64,000 bases of DNA from Paraplanobispora takensis (GTDB taxonomy: Bacteria; Actinomycetota; Actinomycetes; Streptosporangiales; Streptosporangiaceae), in the NCBI RefSeq assembly GCF_016863195.1, contig NZ_BOOK01000047.1:37641-101640 (forward strand), written 5' to 3'. Every line of letters begins with the position of its first letter. Position 1 is the first letter of the stretch. The notes under the pieces are model-generated. The model was not told where the DNA came from, made no database searches, and worked only from the letters and a program-made list of their open reading frames with translations. Below are positions 17,904 to 26,310 of this stretch, piece by piece. The position numbers and the translations under genes were made by a program.

Positions 17904-18081
17904 GGCTTCAGTATGGCAGGAACACCGATATAACCATCATTTCTGCCGCTCCCGGAGCCAGCCCGGTCGCCTCACCACGGCAATCAAACCACCGATCATT
18001 TCGCCACAATGGCAGAAATTTCCTGACATATGGCATTCCTGCCACTCCCGGTCCCCGCTCACGCGGACGATCCTGGGGCGC
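17904..18081. promoter_or_regulatory. Divergent promoter region with repeated TGGCAG/CTGCC sites
   Basis: The AT-richer gap between the GlxA-type regulator and the propeller gene contains four related words: tatggcagga (about 17913), atttctgccg (17939, reverse orientation), atggcagaaatt (18009) and the inverted repeat tggca-ttcc-tgcca (18031-18044). The spacing across both promoters suits AraC-type dimers. Sites are seen; the ligand protein is inferred. Confidence 0.55.
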
Positions 18082-18930
18082 ATGACCTCCCACCTGCCCC
18101 TCCCCGGTGCCCGCCCGTCCACGGTCGTCGTCCCCGCGCCGGGACCGGGCCCGCATCAGTGGGCCGGCGCGCCCAGCGCGGCCCTCGACACCGACGGCTC
18201 TGTCGTCCTCGCCTACCGCGTGCGCGGCGACGGCGACCACAACGTCATCGCCCGCTCCGCGGACGGCGAGCGCTTCACCACGGTCGCCGTCCTCGACCGG
18301 GAGCGGTTCGGCGCCTCCATGGTCGAACGCCCGGCCCTGGTCCGCACGGACACCGGCGCCTGGCGCCTGTACGTCTGCTGCGCCACCCCCGGCACGCACC
18401 GCTGGTGGATCGGCGCCGTCGAGGCCCCCACGCCGGAGGCGCTGTCCGAGGCCCCGGTCGTCCGGGTCTTCGAGGGCGACGAGAAGACCGCCGTGAAGGA
18501 CCCCGTCATCCGCCGCGACGGCGACCGCTGGCGGGCCTGGATCTGCTGCCACCATCTGGAGGTCCCCGGCCAGGAGGACCGCATGAGCACCGCCTACGCC
18601 ACCAGCGCCGACGGCCTCGACTGGACCTGGCACGGCACCGTCCTGTCCGGCCGCCCCGGCGCCTGGGACGCGCGCGGCGCCCGGCTGACCGCCGTCCTGC
18701 CCGACGGCCGCGCCTTCTACGACGGCCGCGCCACCCCCGAGGAGAACTGGTTCGAGCGCACCGGCGTGGCCGCCCCCGCCGACGGCGCCCTCGCCGCCGT
18801 CCCGGACTCCCCCGTCGTCGACGTCCGCTACGTCGAGGTCCTGCCCCTGCCCGGCGGCGCCCACCGGCTCTACTACGAGGCCCGCCTGCCCGACGAGAGC
18901 CACGAGCTGCGCACCGAGCTCCACCCCTGA
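18082..18930 (+). CDS. Putative five-bladed beta-propeller (glycosidase-like) protein
   Basis: 282 residues without signal peptide. The pattern of short blades with Asp/Arg at turns ([21 protein letters not shown], cut here to its general form; [57 protein letters not shown]) resembles the GH43/GH130-like propeller superfamily, where 'xDP' and 'ERP' turns line the active centre. The phrase SADGLDW is typical of such proteins. Adjacent CC pairs are unusual. It is divergent from the GlxA-type regulator and may be its target. Enzymatic activity is not established. Confidence 0.55.
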   Translation: MTSHLPLPGARPSTVVVPAPGPGPHQWAGAPSAALDTDGSVVLAYRVRGDGDHNVIARSADGERFTTVAVLDRERFGASMVERPALVRTDTGAWRLYVCCATPGTHRWWIGAVEAPTPEALSEAPVVRVFEGDEKTAVKDPVIRRDGDRWRAWICCHHLEVPGQEDRMSTAYATSADGLDWTWHGTVLSGRPGAWDARGARLTAVLPDGRAFYDGRATPEENWFERTGVAAPADGALAAVPDSPVVDVRYVEVLPLPGGAHRLYYEARLPDESHELRTELHP

Positions 18931-18965
18931 GGGCGGCGTACGGCCGGGCCGCGCGTGAAGGGCCG

Positions 18966-20177
18966 TCAGAAGGGCCGGGCCAGCAGGACGAGCGGGACGG
19001 CGTCGCCCGGCGTCCAGTCCGGCGGCACGGCGGCCAGCGCGTCGCCCGCGGCCGCCCCGTTGAGGAACGCGGAGCCGCGCTCGGCCAGCACGCGGGCCAC
19101 GGGGCCGTCCCAGGTGGCCGGGAGCACCCGGGTGCGCCCCACGGCCACCCGGACGTCACCGGCCAGCGGCACCCGCGGCAGGACCGGCAGGCCCCGCCCG
19201 GACAGCCCCGCCAGCAGCGGGCCGAGCAGCGTGTGGGCGGCGACCAGGGCGGCGTACGGGTTGCCGGGCAGGCCCACCACCCACGGCCCGCCGTCGAGCC
19301 CGGCCAGCAGCTGCGGATGGCCGGGGCGGCACGCCACGGTGTCGACGACCCACCGGGCCGCGCGGCCGTCGAGCAGCGACCGCAGCTGGTCGGTGACGCC
19401 GACCGAGGTGGAGCCGGTCACCACGACGACCTCCGCCTCGCCCGCGGCCCCGACGGCGGCCGCCAGCGAGCCCTCGGGCCGGTCGGGCACGTGAAGGACC
19501 TCCTGCACCCGCCCGCCCATGCTCTCCACCAGCGACGGCAGCATCGGGCCCAGCGCGTCGCGCACCTGGCCGGGACCGGGCAGCCCGTGGCGGACGAGCT
19601 CGTCACCGGTGACCAGGATCCGCACCCGCGGCCGCGGCCGGACCCGCAGCGTGTCATAGCCGCAGGCGGCGGCCAGGCCGAGCAGCGCGGGGCCGGCCCA
19701 GCCGCCGGCCGCGGCCAGGCGGGTCCCGGCCGGCGCGTCCTCGCCGGTCAGTCGGATGTGCCGGCCCTTCGAGGGCTGCGGGCCGCTCACCCGGTCGGCG
19801 TGCCGTACGGCCAGCTCCACCGGGAGCACGGCGTCGGCTCCGGGCGGCACCGGGGCTCCCGTGGAGATCTCCACCGCCTGTCCCGCCTCCAGCGCCTCGC
19901 GGGTCCAGACCGTCCCGGCCCGTACCGCGCCGCACACCTGCCAGGGCCCGGGCCCTGCCACCGCGAACCCGTCCATCGCCGAGGTGTCGAAGGCGGGGGC
20001 CGGCGTCCGGGCGGTGATCTCCTCGGCGAGGGTCAGCCCGGCGGCCCGCTCCAGCTCGACCTCGATCGGCGGCACGGGCCGGGCCGCGGCGTGCGCGCGT
20101 TCGCGTGCCCGCTGCCATGGCAGGTCGCGGAAGGCCTCGTCCGGTCCGGAATCGCCCACGGCAGTATTGGAGATCAT
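18966..20177 (-). CDS. moeA: Molybdopterin molybdenumtransferase MoeA
   Basis: 403 residues. MoeA inserts molybdate into adenylated molybdopterin in the last step of Mo-cofactor synthesis. Domain order matches: an N-terminal arm with FDTSAMDGFAV, then the MogA-like domain with VRILVTGDELV, the signature VTGSTSVGVTDQL, and LPGNPYAALV, followed by the C-terminal beta-barrel. The usual SGGVSVG reads TGSTSVG, a mild variant. The ATG at 20177 is the first well-placed start; its ribosome site is weak. No other moa/mob gene is nearby, so it is an isolated copy. Confidence 0.88.
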   Translation of the reverse strand: MISNTAVGDSGPDEAFRDLPWQRARERAHAAARPVPPIEVELERAAGLTLAEEITARTPAPAFDTSAMDGFAVAGPGPWQVCGAVRAGTVWTREALEAGQAVEISTGAPVPPGADAVLPVELAVRHADRVSGPQPSKGRHIRLTGEDAPAGTRLAAAGGWAGPALLGLAAACGYDTLRVRPRPRVRILVTGDELVRHGLPGPGQVRDALGPMLPSLVESMGGRVQEVLHVPDRPEGSLAAAVGAAGEAEVVVVTGSTSVGVTDQLRSLLDGRAARWVVDTVACRPGHPQLLAGLDGGPWVVGLPGNPYAALVAAHTLLGPLLAGLSGRGLPVLPRVPLAGDVRVAVGRTRVLPATWDGPVARVLAERGSAFLNGAAAGDALAAVPPDWTPGDAVPLVLLARPF

Positions 20178-20255
20178 GCCGACACCGTGCCACCCGCCAC
20201 CCGGTTTCGTCCACGAGCCGCCGCTCCCCGCGCGCCGCCTGGTATTTTCCCGATC

Positions 20256-20783
20256 ATGACGGCTGGACCGATACCGGAGCGCCTGCTCTGGGCCGTGGAG
20301 ACCCTGCAGGTGGGTCCCGCCGACCGGGTGCTGGAGATCGGGTGCGGTCGCGGCGTCGCGGCCGAGCTGGTCTGCGAGCGGCTGACCGACGGCACGATCA
20401 TCGCCGTCGACCGCTCGGACAAGGCGATCGACGCCGCGCGGCGGCGCAACGCGGCGAACGTGGCCGCGGGCAGGGCGGTGTTCCGCGTCGCGGCCCTGGA
20501 GAGCAGCGACTTCGAGGACGACTCCTTCGAAAAGATCTTCGCCGTCAACGTCAACCTCTTCTGGACGCGCTCCCCGGCCGCGGAGATCGGACTCCTGAGG
20601 CGCTGGCTGGCGCCGGGAGGCGGGCTGTACCTGTTCTACGAGCCGCCGGACGCCGGACGGGCCGGGGAGATCGCGGCCAAGGTGGACTCCGCGGTCTCCG
20701 CGCACGGTCTGGCCACCACCGTGCTGACCCGCCGCACCTCGGCGCCGGCGCCTCTGGTGTGCGTCATGGCCACCCCATACTGA
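20256..20783 (+). CDS. Class I SAM-dependent methyltransferase
   Basis: 175 residues with Rossmann motifs I (DRVLEIGCGRGVAAELV, near residue 25), II (IIAVDRSDKAIDAA) and the post-III segment LRRWLAPGGGLYLF. The substrate domain is minimal, as in small-molecule or unassigned methyltransferases. It is divergent from moeA with 78 bp between starts and converges on the DrrB-like gene with 15 bp between stops. Substrate unknown. Confidence 0.8.
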   Translation: MTAGPIPERLLWAVETLQVGPADRVLEIGCGRGVAAELVCERLTDGTIIAVDRSDKAIDAARRRNAANVAAGRAVFRVAALESSDFEDDSFEKIFAVNVNLFWTRSPAAEIGLLRRWLAPGGGLYLFYEPPDAGRAGEIAAKVDSAVSAHGLATTVLTRRTSAPAPLVCVMATPY

Positions 20784-20798
20784 GGGGACCGGGCCGGA

Positions 20799-21602
20799 TC
20801 ACCGGCTGACCGCCCTGCCGTACAGCCGGACGGCCAGGGGCGCGAAGACGGCCAGCAGCAGGAGCGACCAGAGCAGCGCCGCCGGGACCGCGTGCTGCAG
20901 GGGCCAGGCGTCGGGAGCGGGCATGGCCGCCGAGGTGTTGCCGAAGAGCTCGCGGGCGGCCTGGATGACCACGGAGACCGGGTTCCACTCGGCGACGGTC
21001 TGCAACGGCTCCGGCAGGCGGGTGGTGTCGACGTAGGCGTTGGACAGGAAGACCAGCGGCATGGACAGGATGGTGACGATGTTGTTGAAGACCTCGGGCT
21101 TGCGCAGGGCCAGCGCGACCGTCGCGTTCACCCATGAGAACGCGTAGGCGAACAGCAGCAGGAGCAGGAAGCCCAGCACGGCCTCATGGGGCGCCGTGTG
21201 GATGCGCCAGCCGACGATCAGCCCCATCAGGGCCATCGTGACGATGCTGGTCACGTTCATGACGATGTCGCCGACGGTCTGGCCGACCAGCACCGCCGAG
21301 GGGGCCATGGGCAGCGTGCGGAACCGGTCGAAGATGCCTTTCTGCAGATCCTGGGTGAGGGTGTAACCGGTGATCTGCGCGCCCATCACGATCGACTGGA
21401 CGAAGACCCCCGGGATCAGATACTCCGCGTACGACATGCCCGGCAGCTCGATCATGCTGCCGAAGACGTAGGCGAACAGCAGCACGAACACGATCGGCAG
21501 CGTGATCACACCGCCCAGCAGGTCCGGTGCCCGCCTGATCTTCAGTATGTTCCGCTTGGTGATCGTCGCGCCGTCGGCGAACGTCATCTGCAGGGCGTTC
21601 AT
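20799..21602 (-). CDS. DrrB-type ABC-2 multidrug exporter permease
   Basis: 267 residues with six predicted membrane helices and the ABC-2 core seen in daunorubicin exporters: FDRFRTLPMAPSAVLVGQTV and VVIQAARELFGN. It works with the ATPase encoded just upstream; the ATPase stop overlaps this ATG by four bases. Together they form an efflux pump, probably for a hydrophobic toxin or secondary metabolite. Substrate unknown. Confidence 0.88.
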   Translation of the reverse strand: MNALQMTFADGATITKRNILKIRRAPDLLGGVITLPIVFVLLFAYVFGSMIELPGMSYAEYLIPGVFVQSIVMGAQITGYTLTQDLQKGIFDRFRTLPMAPSAVLVGQTVGDIVMNVTSIVTMALMGLIVGWRIHTAPHEAVLGFLLLLLFAYAFSWVNATVALALRKPEVFNNIVTILSMPLVFLSNAYVDTTRLPEPLQTVAEWNPVSVVIQAARELFGNTSAAMPAPDAWPLQHAVPAALLWSLLLLAVFAPLAVRLYGRAVSR

Positions 21603-22570
21603 CGGGCCTCCTCCTCGGCGGTGACGAGTTCACCGCTCCGGTGTCCGGTGAGGGTCAGGAACACCTCGTCCAGCGTCGGCCGGCGCAGCCCCGCGTCGCG
21701 TACGGTGACCCCCTCGGCGGCCAGGCGGCCCAGGGCCGCGGTGAGCGAGGCCGCGCCGTCGCCGACCGGGACCGTCAGCCGGAGCGCGGCGGCGTCGACG
21801 CGCATCTCCCCCGCGGCCAGGGGAGCCAGCGCGCGCCGTACGGCCTCCAGGCCGGCGGCGTCGGTCACGGCCACCTCGACGCGGTCGCCGCCGAGGTCGT
21901 CCTTGAGCTCGTCGGCGGTGCCGAGCGCGATCACGCGGCCGTGGTCGACGACCGCGATCGTGTCGGCGAGGCGGTCGGCCTCCTCCAGATACTGCGTGGT
22001 GAGCAGCACGGTGGTGCCGCCGGCGACGAGTCCGGCGATGACGTCCCACAGGCTCGCGCGGGCCCGGGGGTCGAGGCCGGTGGTGGGCTCGTCGAGGAAC
22101 AGCACCGGCGGGTCGGCGACCAGCGCTCCGGCCAGGTCGAGGCGGCGTCGCATGCCGCCCGAGTAGCCCCGCACCGGGCGGTCGGCGGCCCCGGTCAGGT
22201 CGAAGCGCTCCAGCAGCTCGCGGGCGCGCCGCCTGCTGCTCCGGGTGCCGAGATGGTAGAGGCGGCCCACCATCTCCAGGTTCTCGGCGCCGGTGAGGTG
22301 GTCGTCGACGGCGGCGTACTGGCCGCAGGCGCCGATGTGGGCGCGCAGCCGGGGGGCCTCGGCGACGACGTCGAATCCGGCGACCGTGGCCCGGCCGGCG
22401 TCCGGCTTGAGCAGGGTGGTCAGGATCCGCGCGGTCGTGGTCTTGCCTGCTCCGTTGGGGCCGAGCAGGCCGAACACGGTGCCCTCGGGGACGGACAGGT
22501 CCATCCCGTCGAGGGCGACCACGTCGCCGTACCTCTTGACCAGCCCTTCGGCTGTGATGGCGGGGGGCAT
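21599..22570 (-). CDS. DrrA-type ABC exporter ATP-binding protein
   Basis: 323 residues with Walker A (GPNGAGKTT), Q loop, signature YSGGMRRRLDLA, Walker B (VLFLDEPTTGLDP) and H loop, plus the C-terminal DrrA extension. Daunorubicin-resistance family ATPase partner of the DrrB-like permease. It is 90 bp downstream of an EXLDI-family gene on the same strand and probably shares its promoter. Confidence 0.92.
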   Translation of the reverse strand: MPPAITAEGLVKRYGDVVALDGMDLSVPEGTVFGLLGPNGAGKTTTARILTTLLKPDAGRATVAGFDVVAEAPRLRAHIGACGQYAAVDDHLTGAENLEMVGRLYHLGTRSSRRRARELLERFDLTGAADRPVRGYSGGMRRRLDLAGALVADPPVLFLDEPTTGLDPRARASLWDVIAGLVAGGTTVLLTTQYLEEADRLADTIAVVDHGRVIALGTADELKDDLGGDRVEVAVTDAAGLEAVRRALAPLAAGEMRVDAAALRLTVPVGDGAASLTAALGRLAAEGVTVRDAGLRRPTLDEVFLTLTGHRSGELVTAEEEAR

Positions 22571-22660
22571 GCGTACCTCTTCTCGTTCTGTTCCCGGGCA
22601 TGACGGGATGGCGGGCGGTCGCCTGCCGACCGTCCGGCGTGCTTTTCCGAGCAGATGGAG

Positions 22661-23209
22661 TTAGATGTCGAGGTCCTCGACGACGGGACGCGCGGCGAGA
22701 TCGGCGATCAGGTCGTAGAGCTCGTCCGGGATCCTGCCGCGCAGTTCCTCGAAGGTCTCGACGACCTCAAGCGTGGCCTCGCCCTGGACGAAGCCCCAGG
22801 TGGAGTCGGCCAGGCCCAGATAGGTCCGCAGCGCCTCGCGGGAGAAGAGGTTCTCCAGCCAGTTGCCGGGTCCCGAGCTCACGCCGTCCGGCCAGTCGGG
22901 CGAGCGGTCCACGTGCAGGACGTACTTGCCCTTGCGGGAGCGGTACACCCGGAACATCTCCACCCGGCTGCCCACCGTGCGTCCCCACTCGCCGAGCAGC
23001 ACCCCGGAGAAGCGCTGCTTGCGGACCGCGCTGCCCTGGCCGACCTTCACGACGATCTCGTCGTAACCCTCCTGACGGCCTTCCTCCATCTCGACGTAGC
23101 GCCGCAGCGCGATGCTGATCGCCGCCGACAACTTGCCCCCGGCCAGATCCTGGGCCCGCTGGAACAGCGGCAGGTCCTCGTCGGAGACGTAGATCGTTTT
23201 GTTGGGCAT
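22661..23209 (-). CDS. EXLDI-family protein, probable ribbon-helix-helix autoregulator
   Basis: 182 residues ending EDLDI, the C-terminal E-x-L-D-I signature that names this actinobacterial family (from memory; function unestablished). The first 40 residues (KTIYVSDEDLPLFQRAQDL, then LSAAISIALRRYVEMEE) look like a beta strand plus two helices of a ribbon-helix-helix DNA-binding domain. The remainder is an alpha-beta domain of unknown role. A 13-bp inverted repeat lies 12 bp upstream of the start, and DrrAB-type exporter genes follow. I infer an autorepressor that controls the exporter. Confidence 0.75.
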   Translation of the reverse strand: MPNKTIYVSDEDLPLFQRAQDLAGGKLSAAISIALRRYVEMEEGRQEGYDEIVVKVGQGSAVRKQRFSGVLLGEWGRTVGSRVEMFRVYRSRKGKYVLHVDRSPDWPDGVSSGPGNWLENLFSREALRTYLGLADSTWGFVQGEATLEVVETFEELRGRIPDELYDLIADLAARPVVEDLDI

Positions 23210-23221
23210 CCTTCACTCTCA

Positions 23222-23253
23222 TCTCGTATACGTATAAAGGTACGTATACGAGA
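23222..23253 (-). promoter_or_regulatory. Palindromic operator upstream of the EXLDI-DrrAB operon
   Basis: tctcgtatacgta (23222-23234) and its exact reverse complement (23241-23253) flank a 6-bp centre. The arms themselves contain the self-complementary word gtatac, and the site is AT-rich for this genome. It sits immediately upstream of the EXLDI start, the right place for a dimer or tetramer repressor. Confidence 0.75.
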
Positions 23254-23294
23254 GAAGAAGTGCAATGCCCTGCCCGCGGGGTGAGCGGAACGAC

Positions 23295-23329
23295 GCGGCC
23301 GCCCGGTCCGAGGTGGACCGGGCGGCCGC
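23295..23329 (-). terminator. Terminator of the MMPL exporter gene
   Basis: A perfect 15-bp stem (gcggccgcccggtcc / ggaccgggcggccgc) with a 5-nt loop, 16 bp past the stop of the MMPL gene on the minus strand. Confidence 0.8.
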
Positions 23330-23344
23330 CGTACAGTGCGCGCG

Positions 23345-25510
23345 CTACGCCAGGGAGTACTCCCCCTCCTTGACGGCCGGAGCGTGCTTGGCCAGGCTCT
23401 CGCCCTCGATGTCGAGGTTGGGCAGGGCCCGGTCCAGCGGACGGGGCAGCCACCAGGCGGCGCGGCCGAGCAGGGACATGACCGCGGGCACCAGGGTCAT
23501 GCGGACGATGAAGGCGTCGACGAACACGCCGACCGCCAGGGCGAACCCGATGGACTTGATGATGGGGTCGTCCATGAGCACGAACCCGCCGAAGACCGCG
23601 ATCATGATCAGGGCGGCGGCCGTTACGACGCGGGCGTTGTGGCCCAGGCCGTTGACGGTGGCCTGCTGGGCGGTGTCGCCGTGGACGTAGTCCTCGCGCA
23701 TGCGCGAGACCAGGAACACCTGGTAGTCCATGGCCAGGCCGAACAGGATGCCGATGAGCAGGACCGGCAGGAAGCTGATCAGCGGGCCGGGGGTGTCGAT
23801 GCCGAACAGGTCGGCCAGGTGGCCCTGTTGGAAGACCGCGACGGTGATGCCGAAGGTGGCGCCGACGGTGAGCAGGAACCCGGCCGCGGCCTTGATGGGC
23901 ACCAGGACGGAGCGGAAGACCAGCATGAGCAGCAGGACCGACAGGCCGACCACGAGCAGCAGATAGACCGGCAGCGCGTCGGCGAGCTTCTCGGAGATGT
24001 CGATGCCCATCGCGGTGACGCCGGTGAGGGCGACGTCGGCGCCGTCGACGGCGGCGACCTTGTCGCGGATGGCGTGGACGGCCTCCTCGGTGGCGGCGTC
24101 GGTGGGCCCGGCGGTGGGGATGATCGGCAGCAGCGCCACGGTGCCGTCCGCGTTCGGCTGCGGCGGGGCGACGGCGAGCACGCCCTCGGTTCCGGTGATC
24201 AGCTTGGCGGCCTCGGCGGCCGCGGCGGTGGTGGCCTCCTTGGTGTCGGCGGTGACGACGGCGATCAGGCGGCCGTTGAAGCCGGGGCCGAATCCCTCGC
24301 TGATCAGGTCGTAGGCCCGGCGGGCCGGGGAGTCCTCGGCCGCGGTGCCGGCGTCGGGCAGGGCCAGGCGCATGTCCTGCACGGGCAGTGCGAGCGCCCC
24401 CAGGCCCAGGATGCCGGCCAGCAGGATCGGCAGGCGCAGGCGGGTGACCAGGCGGCCCCACCGGAACCCGAAGGCCTCCCGCGGCGCGCGGCGGGACGAC
24501 GCGGCCTGCCCGTCGCGGTGCTTGCGGGGCAGGATGCGCTCTCCGGCGAAGCCGAGGACGGCCGGCAGCAGGGTCAGCGCGACGGCCACGGCGACGGTGA
24601 CGGTGGCCGCGGCGGCCAGGCCCATGGCGGTCAGGAACGGGATGCCCACCACCGACAGGCCGGCCAGGGCGATGACCACGGTGACGCCGGCGAACACCAC
24701 GGCCGAGCCGGCGGTGCCGGTCGCGCGGCCGGCCGCCTCCCGGGCGTCCATGCCCTCGGCCAGGAACTGGCGGTAGCGGGAGGTGATGAACAGCGAGTAG
24801 TCGATGCCCACGGCCAGGCCGAGCATCAGCGCCAGGGTCGGGGCGGCGCTGTTGAGCTCCACCACGCCGGTCAGGGCGAACAGCCCGGCCATGCCCGCGC
24901 CCACGCCGACCAGCGCGTTCACCAGCGTCATACCGGCGGCGACCAGGGAGCCGAAGGTGACGACCAGAACCACCGCGGCCACCAGCACGCCCAGCGCCTC
25001 GGACGAGCCGACCTCCGGCCCGCCACCGGTGACCGCTTCGCCGCCGGGCTCGACGCGCAGGCCCGCCAGGCCGTCGCCGACCTTCGCGTACGCCTCGCGC
25101 TGGGCGTCGGTCAGATCGGTGACCTTGGCGGAGAACTGCACCTGGACCAGGGCGTAACGGCCGTCGGGGGAGACCGACCGGGCGGCGAACGGGTCGACGG
25201 CGGCCAGCACGCCGGGCACGGCGGCCGCCTGCTCCACCACGGGCTTGACCTGGTCGGGGGTCAGCCTCCCCTCACCGGCCGAGGCGATCACGATGGTGCC
25301 GGTCGCCCCGCCGGCCTGCGGGAACTGCTCCTGCAGAACGGTCATCGCCCGCTGGGACTCGGTCCCCGGCATCCTGAACTCACTGCTGGTGGAGCCGCTG
25401 AACATCGCGGCGGCACCGCCGAGCAGGGCCAGGAGCAGCAGCCAGACGGCCACCACCCGGCCGCGCCGGTGGAAGGAGAACCGGCCGAGCCGGTAGAGCA
25501 AAGTCGCCAC
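23345..25510 (-). CDS. MMPL/RND-family transporter
   Basis: About 721 residues from the GTG at 25510, which follows GAAGG by 8-9 bp; longer upstream reading gives no typical N-terminus. Twelve membrane helices in two halves with two large extracytoplasmic loops. Conserved Asp-Tyr pairs of proton relay are present in helix 4 (LAVGIDYSLFITSRYRQ) and helix 10 (FGLAMDYQVFLVSRMRED). MMPL proteins export lipids, siderophores or drugs by proton antiport. A tetR gene lies upstream on the same strand, suggesting drug- or lipid-responsive expression. Confidence 0.92.
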   Translation of the reverse strand: MATLLYRLGRFSFHRRGRVVAVWLLLLALLGGAAAMFSGSTSSEFRMPGTESQRAMTVLQEQFPQAGGATGTIVIASAGEGRLTPDQVKPVVEQAAAVPGVLAAVDPFAARSVSPDGRYALVQVQFSAKVTDLTDAQREAYAKVGDGLAGLRVEPGGEAVTGGGPEVGSSEALGVLVAAVVLVVTFGSLVAAGMTLVNALVGVGAGMAGLFALTGVVELNSAAPTLALMLGLAVGIDYSLFITSRYRQFLAEGMDAREAAGRATGTAGSAVVFAGVTVVIALAGLSVVGIPFLTAMGLAAAATVTVAVAVALTLLPAVLGFAGERILPRKHRDGQAASSRRAPREAFGFRWGRLVTRLRLPILLAGILGLGALALPVQDMRLALPDAGTAAEDSPARRAYDLISEGFGPGFNGRLIAVVTADTKEATTAAAAEAAKLITGTEGVLAVAPPQPNADGTVALLPIIPTAGPTDAATEEAVHAIRDKVAAVDGADVALTGVTAMGIDISEKLADALPVYLLLVVGLSVLLLMLVFRSVLVPIKAAAGFLLTVGATFGITVAVFQQGHLADLFGIDTPGPLISFLPVLLIGILFGLAMDYQVFLVSRMREDYVHGDTAQQATVNGLGHNARVVTAAALIMIAVFGGFVLMDDPIIKSIGFALAVGVFVDAFIVRMTLVPAVMSLLGRAAWWLPRPLDRALPNLDIEGESLAKHAPAVKEGEYSLA

Positions 25511-25647
25511 TGGATACACCTTCAGGAGAAAACGGCAATGGGTCGTGCGAGTCCGTGCCCGGGGCGGGAGGGACGGCGGCGCGCCGTACGGATCCGTGTC
25601 CGGGCCGGGAGGAACGGCGATCGAGCCGTGCGGGTCCGGTGCCCGGG

Positions 25648-26211
25648 TCAGGGAACCGAGGGCGGGTGGCCCAGGGCGTCGTAGCCGACGTCGATGAGAT
25701 GACCGGCCGCGTCGGCGGGCAGATGCTCGCCCAGCGCGGTGCGGGCCACCGCCAGTGCGCCGATCGCACCGGCGACCCGCACCACCCGGCCCAGGTCCGT
25801 GTCGGGATCGAGGCCGAACGTCTCGATGATGACCTCGGCCACCGGCTGGAGCGGGACGCTCTCGCCGCCCGCGGGGTCGCGCAGCAGCGTCGAGAGCAGC
25901 AGCGCGATGAAGCCCGGCCGGCGCAGCGCCAGGTGCGTCAGCCCGGTCAGCGCGGCGCGGTCGCGCCCCGGCCCGGGAGCCCGGCCGGCCGCCTCGCCGA
26001 GGGCGTCCCGCAACTCGGCCAGGCACCGGCCGACGACCTCGTCCTGCAGCGCCTCCTTGGACGGGAAGTGCCGCAGCAGGCCGCTCTTGGAGTAGCCCAC
26101 CGCGTCGGCGACACGCTGGATCGAGGTCTCAGCGAAGCCGTGACGGGCGAACAACATGGCGGCGCAGTCGATGATCTCCTCATCGATCTGCTGCCGGGTC
26201 TGACGAGGCAT
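25648..26211 (-). CDS. TetR-family regulator of the MMPL exporter
   Basis: 187 residues; HTH SIQRVADAVGYSKSGLLRHF at about 30-49. The C-terminal half is helical ligand-binding. It is encoded 137 bp upstream of the MMPL gene on the same strand, the usual local-repressor arrangement. An imperfect palindrome (tgcgacc/ggtcaca) lies 20 bp before its start. The gap to the MMPL gene contains a roughly 43-bp imperfect tandem repeat. Confidence 0.88.
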   Translation of the reverse strand: MPRQTRQQIDEEIIDCAAMLFARHGFAETSIQRVADAVGYSKSGLLRHFPSKEALQDEVVGRCLAELRDALGEAAGRAPGPGRDRAALTGLTHLALRRPGFIALLLSTLLRDPAGGESVPLQPVAEVIIETFGLDPDTDLGRVVRVAGAIGALAVARTALGEHLPADAAGHLIDVGYDALGHPPSVP

Positions 26212-26230
26212 AAGACCAGAATAGACGCTA

Positions 26231-26258
26231 TGCGACCAAATCGGTCACAATGCGACCG
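26231..26258 (-). promoter_or_regulatory. Candidate TetR operator
   Basis: tgcgacc (26231-26237) and ggtcaca (26243-26249) form an inverted repeat with one mismatch around a 5-bp centre; a further tgcgacc copy begins at 26251. The position just upstream of the tetR start suits autoregulation. Confidence 0.5.
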
Positions 26259-26310
26259 TGATGGTTCCCACACCGTGAAATTCTCAGGTCAGCCGTTTCG
26301 GGAGGATCGC

